This document shows positions 44,916-57,700 of a DNA stretch of 64,000 nucleotides, piece by piece. The notes beneath the pieces were generated by a model, which saw only the letters and a program-made list of their open reading frames with translations, had not been told where the DNA came from and made no database searches. Origin of the DNA: Myrica gale (lineage: Eukaryota; Streptophyta; Magnoliopsida; Fagales; Myricaceae); assembly GCA_963930655.1 (NCBI GenBank), contig OZ005617.1, forward strand, positions 15,094,068-15,158,067, given 5' to 3'. The position numbers and the translations under genes were made by a program. Within the stretch, counting starts at the first letter, position 1; every line of letters begins with the position of its first letter.

Positions 44916-46200
44916 ATCATATCAGATCGGATTTGGGCCTGATTTGGGCCAAGCGAATTTGGGCCTGTTTTTAGCCTTTTTTTTATAGATATTAGATTTG
45001 GCCTTTGGGCCTAACATAAGTTGTTTTTTTGAAGCTGTTATAGCAACCTTATTATTTAGCTTGGACCTATTTCATATCCGATAAAAATGACTTTAAAGAA
45101 TAGAAATTGGCAGTCAGGCCCGATTGCACAATTTGTATTTATTTAGTTTGAGACATAATGTTTTCTTTACAAAAATGTCTTGTAAAAGTCATTTTCATCA
45201 AATCAACTATATATATATATATATATTATAATATACAGAGATCAAATGCAAATTGAACCAAAAAAACATACAAGTCTTCCACAGTTCTAAATTCTAATTA
45301 AAAGAAAAAATAAAAAACAAAATAAAAACACTAAGTCACTCTCTTCTCTACAAATAACAAACGAACCAAAATGCCAATTTTCATCCTGTAGACAATAAAC
45401 ACTAAGTACATTAAACAAAATGTCATTCTAAGTTTCCAACTACTAAAAAAAGCAATGTTTTCCAGTTTCCATCCTGTAGACAATGAATTACTGTTAGAAC
45501 CTAGAGGATAGAAGTAAAATAGAAAGAGAAAAAATAAGTGCAATATTAGAAGTGTGATATTACTCACATGATGTCAGTACCATATATACTAAAATATCAG
45601 CAAAATCATTAATCAACAATCATTAATCAGCAAATGTACTGAAATATCTCATCCAAATCATCAATTTATTAATCAACAACCAAATCAGCAAAGATAAACA
45701 AATTTTTCAGCAACTAATTCAACACTTATTATAAAAGTAACCACTACCACCTAAAATCTAAAGGCTGGAATTATTCAGTCATAATACAATAAATCAGCAA
45801 AACTCTGTAACAAATGTGAAATGACATTGTATTTTCCTAAAGCACAAATACATTCAGGTAGTTCATATTGATTTATAGAGTACGTTCTCAGCACATATAC
45901 TAAAATATCTCATCCAAAGACCTTGAAGTGAATATTTCAAGACATTACACAGCAAGCAAAGTCAAGCAACAACAAGCAAGCAAAGACAGCAAACACATAT
46001 TTTTCAGTTCTTCTCTATAGAGTTTACGTAGCCAAATCAAATCAATCTTCAATCTCCAACACAACAGAACCCAATACACCAATTCAGCAAGCCCTGACCT
46101 CCAATCTCCATATAATTATAGTCTTTAATAATTTATAAAATACAAAAAATACACTAACCTGAGCAAAGATGAACAAGGCAACAACCAACACACCAACAAC
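44916..46200. other. AT-rich sequence inserted after the LINE
   Basis: No gene. It begins GATATCATATCAGATCGG and is followed by GGGCCTGATTTGGGCC-type words, which look like subterminal hAT sequence. It contains an AT dinucleotide run (about 45206-45226) and CAGCAAA/ATCAACAA phrases. Probably the left portion of a non-autonomous DNA element whose right end may be at 48183. Confidence 0.35.
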
Positions 46201-46205
46201 AACAC

Positions 46206-47452
46206 TATGAGTCCTAGGATTAAGGCAACCCAAGAGAGGGGTGAATTGATTTTATAAATTTTTCGCTTTTAACCCCCAAAGACGTGTTTACAAAGTAACG
46301 AATAATTTAGCACAAGTATATAATATGCAACAAATGTAAATACGTGCTAAAAAAAGTAGGGATAAAGAAGCAAACACATGATTTTTAGGTGGTTCGGTAA
46401 ACCCGCCTACATCCACCCCTCAAGCTCCTTCACCGAGCCTTGAGGTTTTTCACTATCTTCCAATAGCAAACACTTTAGCTTCCGGGTGCTAGAGAATCGT
46501 ACAAGTGTTTTCCCAGGCTCAACACTCAAACCCACCCAAGTGATTTTTCGGGCTCACTACTCACAACCTCACCAAGCTTGAGATATACCCTCTTAAAGCT
46601 TCTTCTTTAGTGAACAACCTCACTAAAGGAATCACCTCTCTTGATATAAAGATTACAAGATCAAACTCTCTCAAAGAGTGAATATGAAAGTGGAAAGCTC
46701 TATCTCTTTATTCACACAAAGACAAGGTTATGAAAGTGTGTTTTGTGTGAATGATATGAGAAATATGAAATATGAATGTTTGAAATATTTCTCTCTAAGT
46801 AGTAGAAATGATATGTGGTCGTTGTGTCTTAATTTCAGACGTTATGGATGTGTATTTATAGACCACATATGAAAACTAGCTGTTTATAGCCGTTGTGAGT
46901 CGTCTGTTAAAACGAGTCAGTTAACCGCTACATGAACCGGTCGACTGCTTCGTACCCAACGGTCATATTGTCAGAAGCTCAACGGTTCTATTTTAAAATC
47001 AACCGGTCGACCGCTATACCAAACGGTCGAAGACCGGTCGACCTCCTCAACTTAAGCACATAGTCCGGTTCTTTGAAAACCATATTTTTGACCACTTTTA
47101 AACACCCAATTTTAAAGACTTGTTTTCCATAAGTATATGAAGGGTTTGAGAGTTTGATTGAGGTGTTTTGAAACCTTTTAAAAACATTTTAATCTTTCAA
47201 ACAAAAGGTAAAACGATTTATGCACGTTTTGAAAGATATGCAAGTGTAATTCATAATCATTGTTACAAGGCTTATACCCTAAGGTTTTAAATCTTCACTT
47301 TTGAGCTTCTTGCATCTTGCATCTTCTTGATCTTCTTTCTTCAAGTCTTTGGCTCTTTCATCAAAACGTCTTTGTCTTTGAAGATGTACATTTTATAAAC
47401 TTGATCCATTTATTGAAATAATCAAAATCTCGATTGTGCACAAAATCCAACA
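46206..47452 (-). repeat. Probable solo LTR, 1,247 bp
   Basis: On the minus strand it starts TGTTGGATTTTGTGCAC and contains a TATA-like TATAAATACACATCC (complement of about 46850-46864). It ends CCTAGGACTCATA, where CA would be expected. AACAC flanks it on both sides (46201-46205, 47453-47457), but the surroundings are rich in AACAAC, so the duplication is weak evidence. The phrases CAAGAGAGGGGTGAATTG and GGTGGTTCGGTAAACCCGCC recur in many plant repeats. Confidence 0.5.
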
Positions 47453-47457
47453 AACAC

Positions 47458-48017
47458 AAGTCAGTCGTCACAGTTCACACAATATCTACAATAACTTCAA
47501 TAAATTAATCTTAAAAATTAACAACAACAATCAACACAAGCATTTTATAATCTAATAATAAATTAATAATGAATAAAACAACATTAAAAAATTACCTGAG
47601 GGCAATGAGGTTACTGAGTTCCACTGCAAACTTGCGAAGCTATCCTTTTTCGTAGCTTAAGAGTAAAAAGAAACTAAACAATTAACATGTAAAGTAATAG
47701 TCACATAACAATTAACATAAATTAGAATAGAAGACAAGGGAGAAAATTTGTGCAGGTGCTTACTGTGATTACAAGCTCAAACGTCCAGTTGGAGTAGATG
47801 AGCAAGCTGTCAAATGTCGAGGGTAACTTGGCTGCGAATTGGCGAAGAGTGTTGACGGTGACTGGCGAGTGACAAGAGGGGGAGAGACTGGCGGCGACAA
47901 GACCTTAGTTAGGGTTATGGTTTTTCAAAGGGGGCTGGGATTTAAGAGGGAGAGTGAAATCGTGAATGAGAAAGGGGGTGAAACGTGAAGAAGGGAGGAG
48001 GTTAAATGCGCGTTTAA
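47458..48017. other. Unassigned spacer
   Basis: No gene recognised. Confidence 0.35.
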
Positions 48018-48183
48018 CTAAGTGGAGAAATCGGGTCGGGTCGGATTAAATCGAATTTATATCCGGATATCCGACTTCGACTCAAACACTTGTTTTTCTT
48101 AAAAAAAACTATCCGACTCCATCCGACCCAGTCGGTCGGGTCCTGGTTGGCGAGTCGGATCGGGTGATTTTTGAACACCCCTA
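48018..48183 (-). mobile_element. hAT-type terminus (right end of an unresolved element)
   Basis: Ends TTTTTGAACACCCCTA, so reversed it begins TAGGGGTGTTCAAAAA, like hAT termini. It is followed by repeated (C)GGGTCGGGTC / CCGACC words. I could not find the partner terminus or an 8-bp duplication. Confidence 0.4.
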
Positions 48184-49026
48184 CTTGCAGTACTCTGAGA
48201 AAAAAATTTGCAACTTGGGGTATTAGTCTTTTTTTTTTGACAAATTGATATATTAGTTTTCGCTTAATTGTATGGTTTGCCACATAGCCTAATAAATACT
48301 ATCGATTTTGTTTGGGTACTTAAAAAGGGAAAATATCGGCAGTTCATTCCATGATAATTTGAAAATTGCAGCTACACACAACCTAGGGCAATCTTGACTC
48401 TTGAGGTCGGCTAAACTTCCTGCTTCCACCATTTAATGTTTCTTTAAGTAGATGGGAGATTGTAAAATCCTTACGAGACATAATGCTTAGGAAAAAAAAA
48501 GTAGATAAGAGATTGTAAAATCCTTTTCTTCTGTTAATATTTCATTAGATGGAAGATTGTAAAAGGATAGTAAATTTTTTTTAAAAAATATTGGAATGTA
48601 GATTGATTTTTATTAAAATTTATAAAGAGGCCTAGAAAAAGATGATTAGTTAGATTTTTTTTTTGAAAAGATATTTAAGTTTGAGATTGTGAATGTTTTT
48701 AATTTAAAAAAAAAATCTTAGAATGGTAAATTTCACGACCCAGCATCACCTTCACGGACCTGCTCACAAGCCTAGTTGAGTTGAAACAACCACTTTTTAG
48801 AAAACTGGAATGGAATAGACATTCGAAAATACAATGATTGTTCCCTTTTTGAGCTCGTTGACGAAGAAATTGTGAAAGTATCGGTCATTGTTGTGAAAGG
48901 ATCTTTAACTCGTGTATTATTATTCCCTGGCATATTATTACTTTTTTAAGATGATTTTTTAAAGGAATATTGGTTTTGAAAATCCTGTGCCACTATCAAA
49001 AAGGACGGTATCATGCCTACATTTAG
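48184..49026. other. Unassigned spacer
   Basis: No gene. AGATGGGAGATTGTAAAATCC and close variants occur about three times between 48450 and 48570. Confidence 0.35.
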
Positions 49027-49152
49027 TTGGAACATCCACTTCTAAAGACATCAATAAAAATGATAGATGACGTGTGGACCAGACAATTGTTGGAACATCC
49101 ACTTCTAAAGACATCAATAAAAATGATAGATGACGTGTGGACCCAGACAATT
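49027..49152. repeat. Tandem duplication, two 63-bp units
   Basis: Units 49027-49089 and 49090-49152, both starting TTGGAACATCCACTTC and ending AGACAATTG; the second has one extra C. Non-coding. Confidence 0.93.
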
Positions 49153-49154
49153 GT

Positions 49155-49690
49155 GAAGGTGTAGATGTCCAAGGGTTAGGCGCTAGTCAAATATGGACAG
49201 CGGATTCTAAAGGATATTTTCTGTAGCAAATACCTATTCTATTACCGGTAGATATGTCTGGTAATGATCATTTACCTTTTCCGGCTAAGGATTGGGATAA
49301 ATTTTGGAAAATTCAAGTGCAGGATCGCCTAAAGCTGTTTATGTGAAAATGTTTGCATTCAGTTTTGCCTCTTCGTGGGTTGATGGCACAGTTTCAACCT
49401 TTGGGGATACCTTGTTGGATGTCTAGTTCTTGTCTAAGATACTTTTGACTAGTCAGCACGTATTGGTTGGCAGGTGGAAGGCTGGATATCTTCTATTAGG
49501 AGTTTTTTTTGAAATCATCCGCAACATTCTCTTGGTTGGGTTTCACGTCGAAGCAACAAATTGGTGCATCGAATTGCTAAATGGGTTGCTGCCAAGGATG
49601 TTTTTGGTTTTCGCAGTTTGAATTATATTCGTGCCTTTATTTTGGATTCGGATTCTGGTTGTAGTTGATATGATGTTTGGTTTAGTTAGA
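49155..49690 (+). pseudogene. LINE 3' part: RT zinc-binding domain and RNase H-like tail
   Basis: Fragments in shifting frames include IWTADSKGYF (about 49190), the segment before the zinc-binding domain (zf-RVT), then DWDKFWKIQVQDRLKLFM (about 49286) and CLHSVLPLRGLMAQF. A tail follows with SNKLVHRIAKWVAAKD (about 49553), like the C-terminal RNase H-type region of plant LINEs. It fits the missing 3' portion of the LINE at 40468-44915, with about 200 codons between them absent. It could also be a second LINE copy. Confidence 0.6.
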
Positions 49691-50785
49691 AAAAAAAATA
49701 TGGAAAGTTTTCAATAAATTTTAAGAGCAAGTGTAGCCAAATTGTCAAGTTCTTAGCAGCAAAGAAGAGAACAGTTTCAAAGCGAACCCACAACTATGAC
49801 TTTATGTATTATATGTAACGCTAAGAGTAATTAGGAAGAAAGGCAACACATGCAAGCACGCACCGTATTCATGGATCTATCTAATTTACAAACGTTCCAA
49901 GTTCAAGGGGGGCAAGAGTGCAGTAAAATTAATTAAGTTTATTTAAGAATTCATTTATTTTATGTTACTCTAAAAATAATGCATTAATTTAAGTATTAAA
50001 CAAATCTATATTCGTGACATGCGCGCATCGGCGGATCAAGGTGAATAGGTGATGGTGGACCTGAATATTACAAGGATAAGTCGTTTTGCATACTTTTCAA
50101 GAGTGGGTCATGTTGATGCCGTCACCTAGTTGTATCAATATGCTTATCGCTGTTGATAAAACCAGGCTCCCCCGATCACCCCTTTTTTTTTGGGTCCTAC
50201 ATTTTAGTCCTTGTTTTTATCAATTGGTTGATTTTGTCTTGATTTGGTCACAGAACTACAACCAAAGGCAAGTTAAACAAAGTTTTAAGAAAACAGCCAA
50301 AACAGACCAAGTGCAGCCTTCTAGATTGTAGAAATATTTAAGATAAAAGAGAGGAGGAACAAGCGAAGAGAGGCCTATATTCACCATGTAAAGTATTAGA
50401 GGCTATTTAAATTTTTAATATATCTTTTCTATTCAATTTAATATTAACTTGTACATATGATGGTCTATTTTGTAAGACTAAAAAAATATAAGTATTTCAC
50501 TTCACAATTACTATGTGACAAATATAATATATACGAGGAAGCATCACAATAGGCCTCGTATTTATGGGATAAAATCAAAGTAACTCTCCTCAAGTTTCAA
50601 TTTGTTTGAGTAGACCTTCAAATTATTAAAAGAATCCATTGTCGTCTCCCGTTCAATTTGGGTCGTTAATGCAAAATTAGAAAATAAATAAATATGAAAA
50701 GAAAAATTAACTACTACACTATTTTATTTTTGTTTTTTTTAAATTATTATTTTATTATTTCTCAATTTTGTTTTGGAAGGAAATT
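49691..50785. other. Unassigned spacer
   Basis: No gene recognised; AT-rich. An 81-codon open stretch (50086-50331) lacks any supporting feature. Confidence 0.4.
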
Positions 50786-50788
50786 TAA

Positions 50789-50923
50789 GCTACGTTTGCG
50801 TAACAAAATTTTATCCACTTAAAATTTTATCATTATTACAAAATACTGACTCTCTTCACTTTTCATCAACCCCAATATCTACAATTTTAACCACCTTAAA
50901 ATTTTATTTCTCAAACAAAACTC
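50789..50923. mobile_element. Tourist-like MITE, 135 bp
   Basis: Left end GCTACGTTTGCGTAACAAAA; right end reversed GAGTTTTGTTTGAGAAATAAA. The 3-bp duplication TAA is on both sides (50786-50788, 50924-50926). The interior CTTTTCATCAACCCCAATA matches the copy at 621-756. Confidence 0.8.
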
Positions 50924-50926
50924 TAA

Positions 50927-52113
50927 GCTTAACAGCCAAATCAGATAGGGGCCAATTAATTGTTTTTTTTAACAACTTAAGAGAAATTAATTCTAACATA
51001 AGAGAATTGAATTTTAAAAACTTAGAAGGTCACTGCTTGGCCAGCCTGGCGTGTGTGAACACCGCCCCACAACCACATATCCCAAGTTTTTTTTTGTTAG
51101 TTGTAGGAGAAAAGAAAGATTTTACTCTTTCTAAGGCCTTTTAAGTATTATTTAATTGCCACCAAGGTCACTAGTGGCATCACATTAATTGCCGACTTGG
51201 TCTTTTTATAATAAAAAGCTGTTAGGCATAGGCATTATATATAATTAGCGAGTACAATAATTAATAAAGTATGGTGGCCCGGATAAGTATTGATGGAAGA
51301 GGGTATGTGGCAAGAAGACTAAAGTCAAGGTATAGCTTCCTCGTCTATAAAACTTCCAATTTGCTCTCAGCATTTTTAGAGAATCTCATTTCGTTGCAAT
51401 TTTGGAACTCAATTTGGCAGAAACCAGTCACGTGCCTCAAATATGAATGTTCTTCCATGTAAAATTGACGTATTGATCCATCTTATGTAAAATGGGACAT
51501 TTGTGGTCAATTTCATCCTTAAAAAAAGGGAAATTGGATTAGTTTTCATCCAACTTAGCCCTTATAGAATCTCTTTGAAATAATTGTCAACGAAATTTGC
51601 GTGTTCCATTATCAATATGTGTGCTACCATGTATTTTTAAAAGCATTTTGTTTTTGCATATATGATGTTATTTGAACTTCTATATGATCTTGGATAATTT
51701 AAATAAGGGTAAATTATGTTTTATATTCTCTAACTACCATTTGTTCCGTAATTTGCACCCAAAACTATTTATAATTTACATTTTGGATCCTAGATTACAA
51801 TTTAATCGATACGAGGGAGCCATATGTTTTATCGTTTTATGAAAAAACTTTTTTGTTTTTGCACTTTTGAACTATGCGGCCAATGTCATTTTGAGTATCC
51901 AAACTATTAAGTTCGTCAAGTTGAACTTTCGAATTATTAAAATTCATCGTTAACGCGCCCTTAAATAAGTTATGATCGTCAAAATTGTGTTACATGTTCC
52001 ATTTATAACATATTTGACACGATTTTGACAGTTGCATATTGTTTAAAGATGTTTATTGATGAATTTAAGAAGTGACACGATTTTGATAGTTGTAGTTAAA
52101 ACCCCCCAAAAGT
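50927..52113. other. Unassigned spacer
   Basis: No gene. GACACGATTTTGA(C/T)AGTTG occurs twice (about 52017 and 52075). AGGGTAAATTATGTTTTATA at about 51706 resembles a transposon terminus without a visible partner. Confidence 0.4.
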
Positions 52114-52122
52114 GAATTATAA

Positions 52123-52519
52123 GGCTAAATATCTCCACAAGTCTCTAGGGTTTAACCTTTTTCCCGATTGGTCCTCAAGGTTCATCAAATACATGTTGCT
52201 TTTACAATAAGTCGTGCACAATCCCTAAGAATCAAATCTCTAAATATGTCGATCATTTGGGGATTTTGGGGGTGAATATACACGTTGCTTTTCATATATA
52301 CACGCGGCTTTTTATTTAATTAATTGTAATTATTTTTAACCGAGTTATTCATTTTCACGTGTAAGCAGTTAGCTATGTATGCAATTTCGTCCGTTAAATT
52401 GACAACATGATAGATATGAGATTGGGTCCAAACTCTAGGGATACTTTTAAAAAAAATGAACCGTAAAGGACCAATCGGTGAAAATGCTAAACTCCAATAA
52501 CTTGTGAAGATATTTAGCC
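52123..52519. mobile_element. Small Mutator-like element, 397 bp
   Basis: Left end GGCTAAATATCTCCACAAGT and right end reversed GGCTAAATATCTTCACAAGT. The inverted repeat extends about 70 bp, through CCGATTGGTCCT. A perfect 9-bp duplication GAATTATAA flanks it (52114-52122, 52520-52528). No coding capacity. Confidence 0.9.
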
Positions 52520-52528
52520 GAATTATAA

Positions 52529-52770
52529 TTTATCTCAAGAAGTTATTATAAACTAGATTTTCAGTACAAAGCTTTTGTAATCAATTCAGGTCAGTAAAGA
52601 ATCCCCAATAATATATCCCACATTAATCATGTAAGCTTAAATGCAATTTATGAAGGCAATGATAGGCCTCTTGAGCCTTTGACTTTCATAGTGAACAGTA
52701 TATTCCCAGTACGAAAACCGAATTTGAATCCTCTGTTGGATTCGGAGGTTGCTTAGTATTATCCCCGAGT
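52529..52770. other. Short spacer
   Basis: No gene seen. Confidence 0.4.
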
Positions 52771-52778
52771 TCTAAAAG

Positions 52779-53034
52779 TAGGGTTGAATAAAATTGGACC
52801 GCGGATTGCACTGAAATTTCGGTCCGGTCATATATTTTTTTAAATGCAGTCTGAACTGGATCGTATTTATTAATATAAATAAAAAATATATATTTTTATA
52901 TTTTTTAATAAAAATTATAAACTTAAAAAATTTAATTTTAATCTAAAAATAAAACCGATGCGAACCGCATTTGTCCGATCCTCTAATTTTTGTAGGATTG
53001 GAAATCTGTCCAATAAATACCGTTTGCAGCCCTA
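52779..53034. mobile_element. Small hAT-like element, about 256 bp
   Basis: Left end TAGGGTTGAATAAAATTGGA; right end reversed TAGGGCTGCAAACGGTATTT. The flanks TCTAAAAG (52771-52778) and CCCAAAAG (53035-53042) match at 6 of 8. Its ends resemble those of the 4.8-kb hAT at 27211-32016. Confidence 0.6.
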
Positions 53035-53329
53035 CCCAAAAGTAGGACAAAGTTTTTCATGTAAAGTGTCAGTCATGTTTGCCAACCGAAGATTTTAAAA
53101 ATATTTTGTAAAGGGAGGACTTTGAAAAGCCAAACAACCTACAAATTTCACGTGTTTTCTGATAACCCCGAGATTTTACTGTCCAATTTATGCAAACCTA
53201 TATCATTGTTGCTATCAAGAATGAGAGAGAGAGACAGAGAGGGCTTAAGGTGGACTTTAGACAATTTATATTCTAACAGTTTCTTTTTCCACGTTTAGGA
53301 TTTTAGGACGTTGTATTTCGCTGTGGACC

Positions 53330-54771
53330 CTCCTACGTGCTAGACCGATAACTGTGCAAGTCTCCAAATTAGACCGATCTCTCTTCTCTCTCTTCCTATC
53401 ATTGCCAGCCGTACGGTTCCCCAAGGTAAGCTTTTTCAATCTCTTCCCTAAGAACTCCCACTGAGTTGGCAGCTCCATCCTGCCATTCGTTCAGTGAAAG
53501 AATGCCTTTTATCAGTTTGTTTTCTGAGAAAAGGGATAAAACTATTCAAGATGAACTCCCTGGTCTTCCTTTTTTGTTGTTGTTGTTTTCTTTCTAAAAA
53601 TCGATAAGCTCAAGCCCAAGATTTTAAATTTTGGATTTCTTTCATTTTGCCGGCGACCAAACAAGTGACTATCAGGTTCATCCTTATGTTGTTCTGTTCT
53701 TGGTGTTCATTGTCACATCTAAATTCTAATGTGCGTATCTAATTAATGGTAGACTTTAGAAGTTCCTCATGATCCATAAGCTTTTGTGGGTTTTCATCGA
53801 TTCGACCGTATATAGTTTGCTGGTTTTAGTCGCAAACTGTGAGTAAAGGGGCAGTCCAGGTTTTGCAAGTTCAGTTGCTGAGTTATGATCAAAATGAATC
53901 ATCTCTCTTTGTACATGAAGTAAAAACTGAAAGGATATTTTCTGAAAATTTTCTATGGGCATCAACTGTAGTAAATCCATCATCATCGTTTTAGTTGTGC
54001 TCTGTACTTTTGTTATTGTTTTTCTTATTCTGTTGAGTAATTGATTAAGTAGTGCTTGAATGGAATGAATGTAACCACACCGCCCACCATTTTTTAGGAA
54101 TATTTGAGGCCTATAAAATGATCAATTCAGTAAAAAAAAAAAATACACCATGGGTTTGGCTGTCAATTTCTAATTTTAAGTTTTCATGGACTTTTTACAA
54201 TTTGCTGGAAGTTTTTCGTGGACTTTGGTGCCTTTATAATATGTGGAAGGATGGTACTTTTAAACTTGTTCTGTTTCTCATACCCGGTCTTCTAGTATGA
54301 ACTTTAATTAATTGTGTCTCATGCCTCTGTGCATAACTGACGTATTGTGAAAGGAGGTTCAGTTTACTGAGATCTTCATGATGGGTTCCCCCCTCCACCC
54401 ACCTAGCAAAAGGAAAAAAGGGAAATTACTCCCAGACACCGCATTACTTATAAATTTGTAAATTACAAATCCTGTAGAAGAACCTAATGTCAAAACAGTT
54501 CCCAAAATCCTGTGAAAGGTGTTCTCAGAGTTTGGAATATAGCTTACTTCTGCTCTGGCTACGTTCAGTGTAGTCCTTACCTGGGCTCTTCATGTGGCAA
54601 ATGGCTATTTTAATCCCTATCTGCCCTCCTTGTAGCAGAAATGCGCACTAAAATTCATGACTATGACTCTGGGCCCCCAGCAGTTACATGATGACAGTTT
54701 AATGTTTAATGGTTTACTTAGACAGGGAAGTCCTTTGATTGATTGCAGGTACTGATAAACGTTGCCAGGTG
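53330..54771 (+). promoter_or_regulatory. Probable 5' UTR with an intron, upstream of the kinase gene
   Basis: A CT-rich leader-like stretch (about 53370-53425) ends CCCCAAG followed by GTAAGC at 53426, a strong donor. TGATTGCAG ending at 54748 is a good acceptor, 23 bp before the kinase ATG. A 5' UTR intron of about 1.3 kb is therefore likely. No transcript evidence. Confidence 0.5.
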
Positions 54772-57700
54772 ATGGCTTGTTTCTCTTGCTTTTCTAGAAA
54801 AAATGGTGCTTCCTCAGATAACAGGACAATTGAAGGCGATGAAGGTACCCATTTTGTGAACTTTTCGTATAAATTTTTTTTTTCTGTGTAAGGTAACTTG
54901 ATTAGTTTGTTCCTTCATATTCTCAATTTGTCAGCTGATAAAGCTTGATACTCATATGTTCAATTCCAATGTCGGTTAAATGGCCAAAAGATTCCAGCTG
55001 TTAGATATGTTGCTCTCTTCCATGATATAGTGAAAGAGTTAAATTGATCTTCTCGTTTATTACTTACCCTGGAAGGATTAGTGTCTGCTGCTCTAGTAGA
55101 TGCCATCTTCTTTAAAGTATCGCTTTGATTTCTATACCAGTGTAGATTCTAAAACAATTCAAAGGCCACTATATCACTTACCATCCAGATACTCAATTCC
55201 CTATTCTTCCTTTCTTTATGTGTTACTAGGCTACTCTTTTCAAAGTGTTGACAACCACTGACCTCTCAACAAGATCATATAACCATGGCTCTCTAGTATG
55301 GTGTGGAATAGCAGTTGTGACTTTAGATTTAAATTTTTTTTGGCAGGGAAACTATCCCAGAAGGGTTATATTTGTTGTTTTTCATTCAGGTTTTATGTTT
55401 TGATAGACATTGCCAAATTTCAATGTTTTTCCTGGCATAATTTGGTCAAACACTCCTGCCGTTCTTGGTAGTTGGTCTATGGATAACTTCAGATTTGACT
55501 ATCTTTTGCATTCTCTGCAGCATGAGAATAGGTTTAATTAAAACAGACAAGCGTTTGGAAGTACTTCCCATTCTTCATATGTGTGTTTGATATATATATT
55601 TAATGTTAAGGCTTCTAATTGCTTCGACGTCTACAGATCTTTCAGGCGTCAAGAATATTATTCAGTACTCTTACAAGGAATTGCAGGTTGCCACAAACAA
55701 TTTCATTCGAGCAAATAAAATTGGGGAGGGAGGCTTTGGTTCTGTCTATAAGGTGATCGCACACTGTATATGATTTTATCCGCATTGTTTGAGGCATATG
55801 CAGATATCTACACTTTAGTATGGTGAAAACTATTTAACTTTGGCAGCTAATGATGTTGGAAATCTTGTAATGAACAGGGGACGCTGAAAAATGGTAATGT
55901 AGCTGCTATAAAGGTATTGTCAGCACACTCGAGCCAAGGGTTGCGGGAGTTTTTGACAGAAATAAAGGTGATCTCAGAAGTAGAGCACGATAACCTGGTT
56001 AAGTTGTATGGTTGCTGTGCTGAAGGAAGCCACAGGATTTTGGTTTATGGCTATCTCGAGAATAATAGCCTTGCGCAAACACTACTGGGTAATTCTGAAA
56101 GGAGGAGGCCTCTTCTTATGCTTGTCCAATTGTTTTTTCTTCGTGTGAATCATTAATTGGCTAGGCAATGACTTAGTGTCCCTCTCTACGTTTTAGGTGG
56201 ATGCCACAGCAGCATCCAATTCAGTTGGCAAACACGGCATAAAATTTGCATAGGTGTTGCTCGGGGGCTTGCATTCCTTCATGAAGACGTCCACCCACAT
56301 ATTATTCATAGAGACATCAAAGCAAGCAATATTCTTCTCGATAGAGATCTAACACCCAAGATTTCAGATTTTGGTCTTGCAAAGTTTATTCAACATGACC
56401 TGACCCATATTAGTACGCGTGTTGCTGGGACAGCGTAAGTTTGCAGATTCAAGTTCTAAACTCATCATGTTCCATCTGAATTGGAAGGCCATACATAGTT
56501 TCTACATGTCTATGTGAAACCCTACCCATGCGAAGGGTTTTTTTTTACTCCTGTAGCTCTCAAAGATATATTGCTGCTAATGTGTCAAGTTTTGTTTTCG
56601 TTCTGGGATTTTTCACTTCATATTTCCTACTTTTTTATCCATTTTCTTTAGATTATGGTTATATGATCAGTGGGCCTTGTTTGGTTTCCACAGAGGTTAT
56701 CTGGCTCCTGAATATGCAATGCGAGGTCAAGTAACAAGGAAATCAGATATTTATAGCTTTGGTGTCCTGCTCTTGGAAATTGTTAGTGGGAGGTGCAACA
56801 CAAACAGGCGCTTACCTGCTGAAGAACGATACCTGCTTCTAAGGGTAAGGACTTTGGACTTCATTTTCCTTTTTTGTTTTGGGTTAGGGGGCATGGGTGG
56901 GCGGGGGTGGGGGGAGGATACCGAATCTTTTAAACTACAAGCATTTTTGCAATGTTAGGGTCAAATTACCAATTTGGATATCAAATATCCTAATTCAGAG
57001 GACCCTCTAGGATTTGAAATGTCCAAACTACCTTTACACAGAAAAGGAGAATACCACTGGTAAGTGTACTTTGATCATTTCAGTAAAATCATCTCTTGGT
57101 AGTCCAACCTTTGTCCATTCATTACAGTGCGTGTGTTCAGCAAGACAAGCCCCTTTGTGGGAAGGTAAGATGTCGGGGAAGTGAAAGAAAAGAAGATCAT
57201 TACCTTCCCTCTCGAGAACCTTGAATTCTGACGGGAAGTAAGAATAATTACAGGAAATTGTGTCTTATTGAAATGGTTGAATAATCACATCATATTTAAT
57301 TCTAGTTTCCATGTCACTCTAAAACATTAAATAGAATAAAATAATGTTATTGACCCTTTCAAGGAAAGAAAACATAACAAAATAGACAAACAAACTGAGC
57401 TTCCTTGTGGAATTCGCAGTGGTGCTCAAAGTGCATTCAAATGCCTATTTGGACCTGACTCGATGTTTGACTCGCATTCAGCTCTCTTTATTATACTCCT
57501 TGATTTCCAAAAAAATTATATCACTAAAGAGAAGATGATATATGTTTGTTATTGTCCTATTTCGTTGAAGCTTTAGTTATCTACTTTATGTATTGACTCT
57601 TGTAAAAAAAAATTTTGGATCCTGGAATTTTAAATATTTAACATATAAATATCGTAAACATTTGATACAGTATACCTACAATTACTTTCAAAATAATTTT

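Noticed and set aside
44916..48183. Single large hAT element filling the LINE gap
   Set aside because: Only the right terminus is convincing; I found no left partner or 8-bp duplication.
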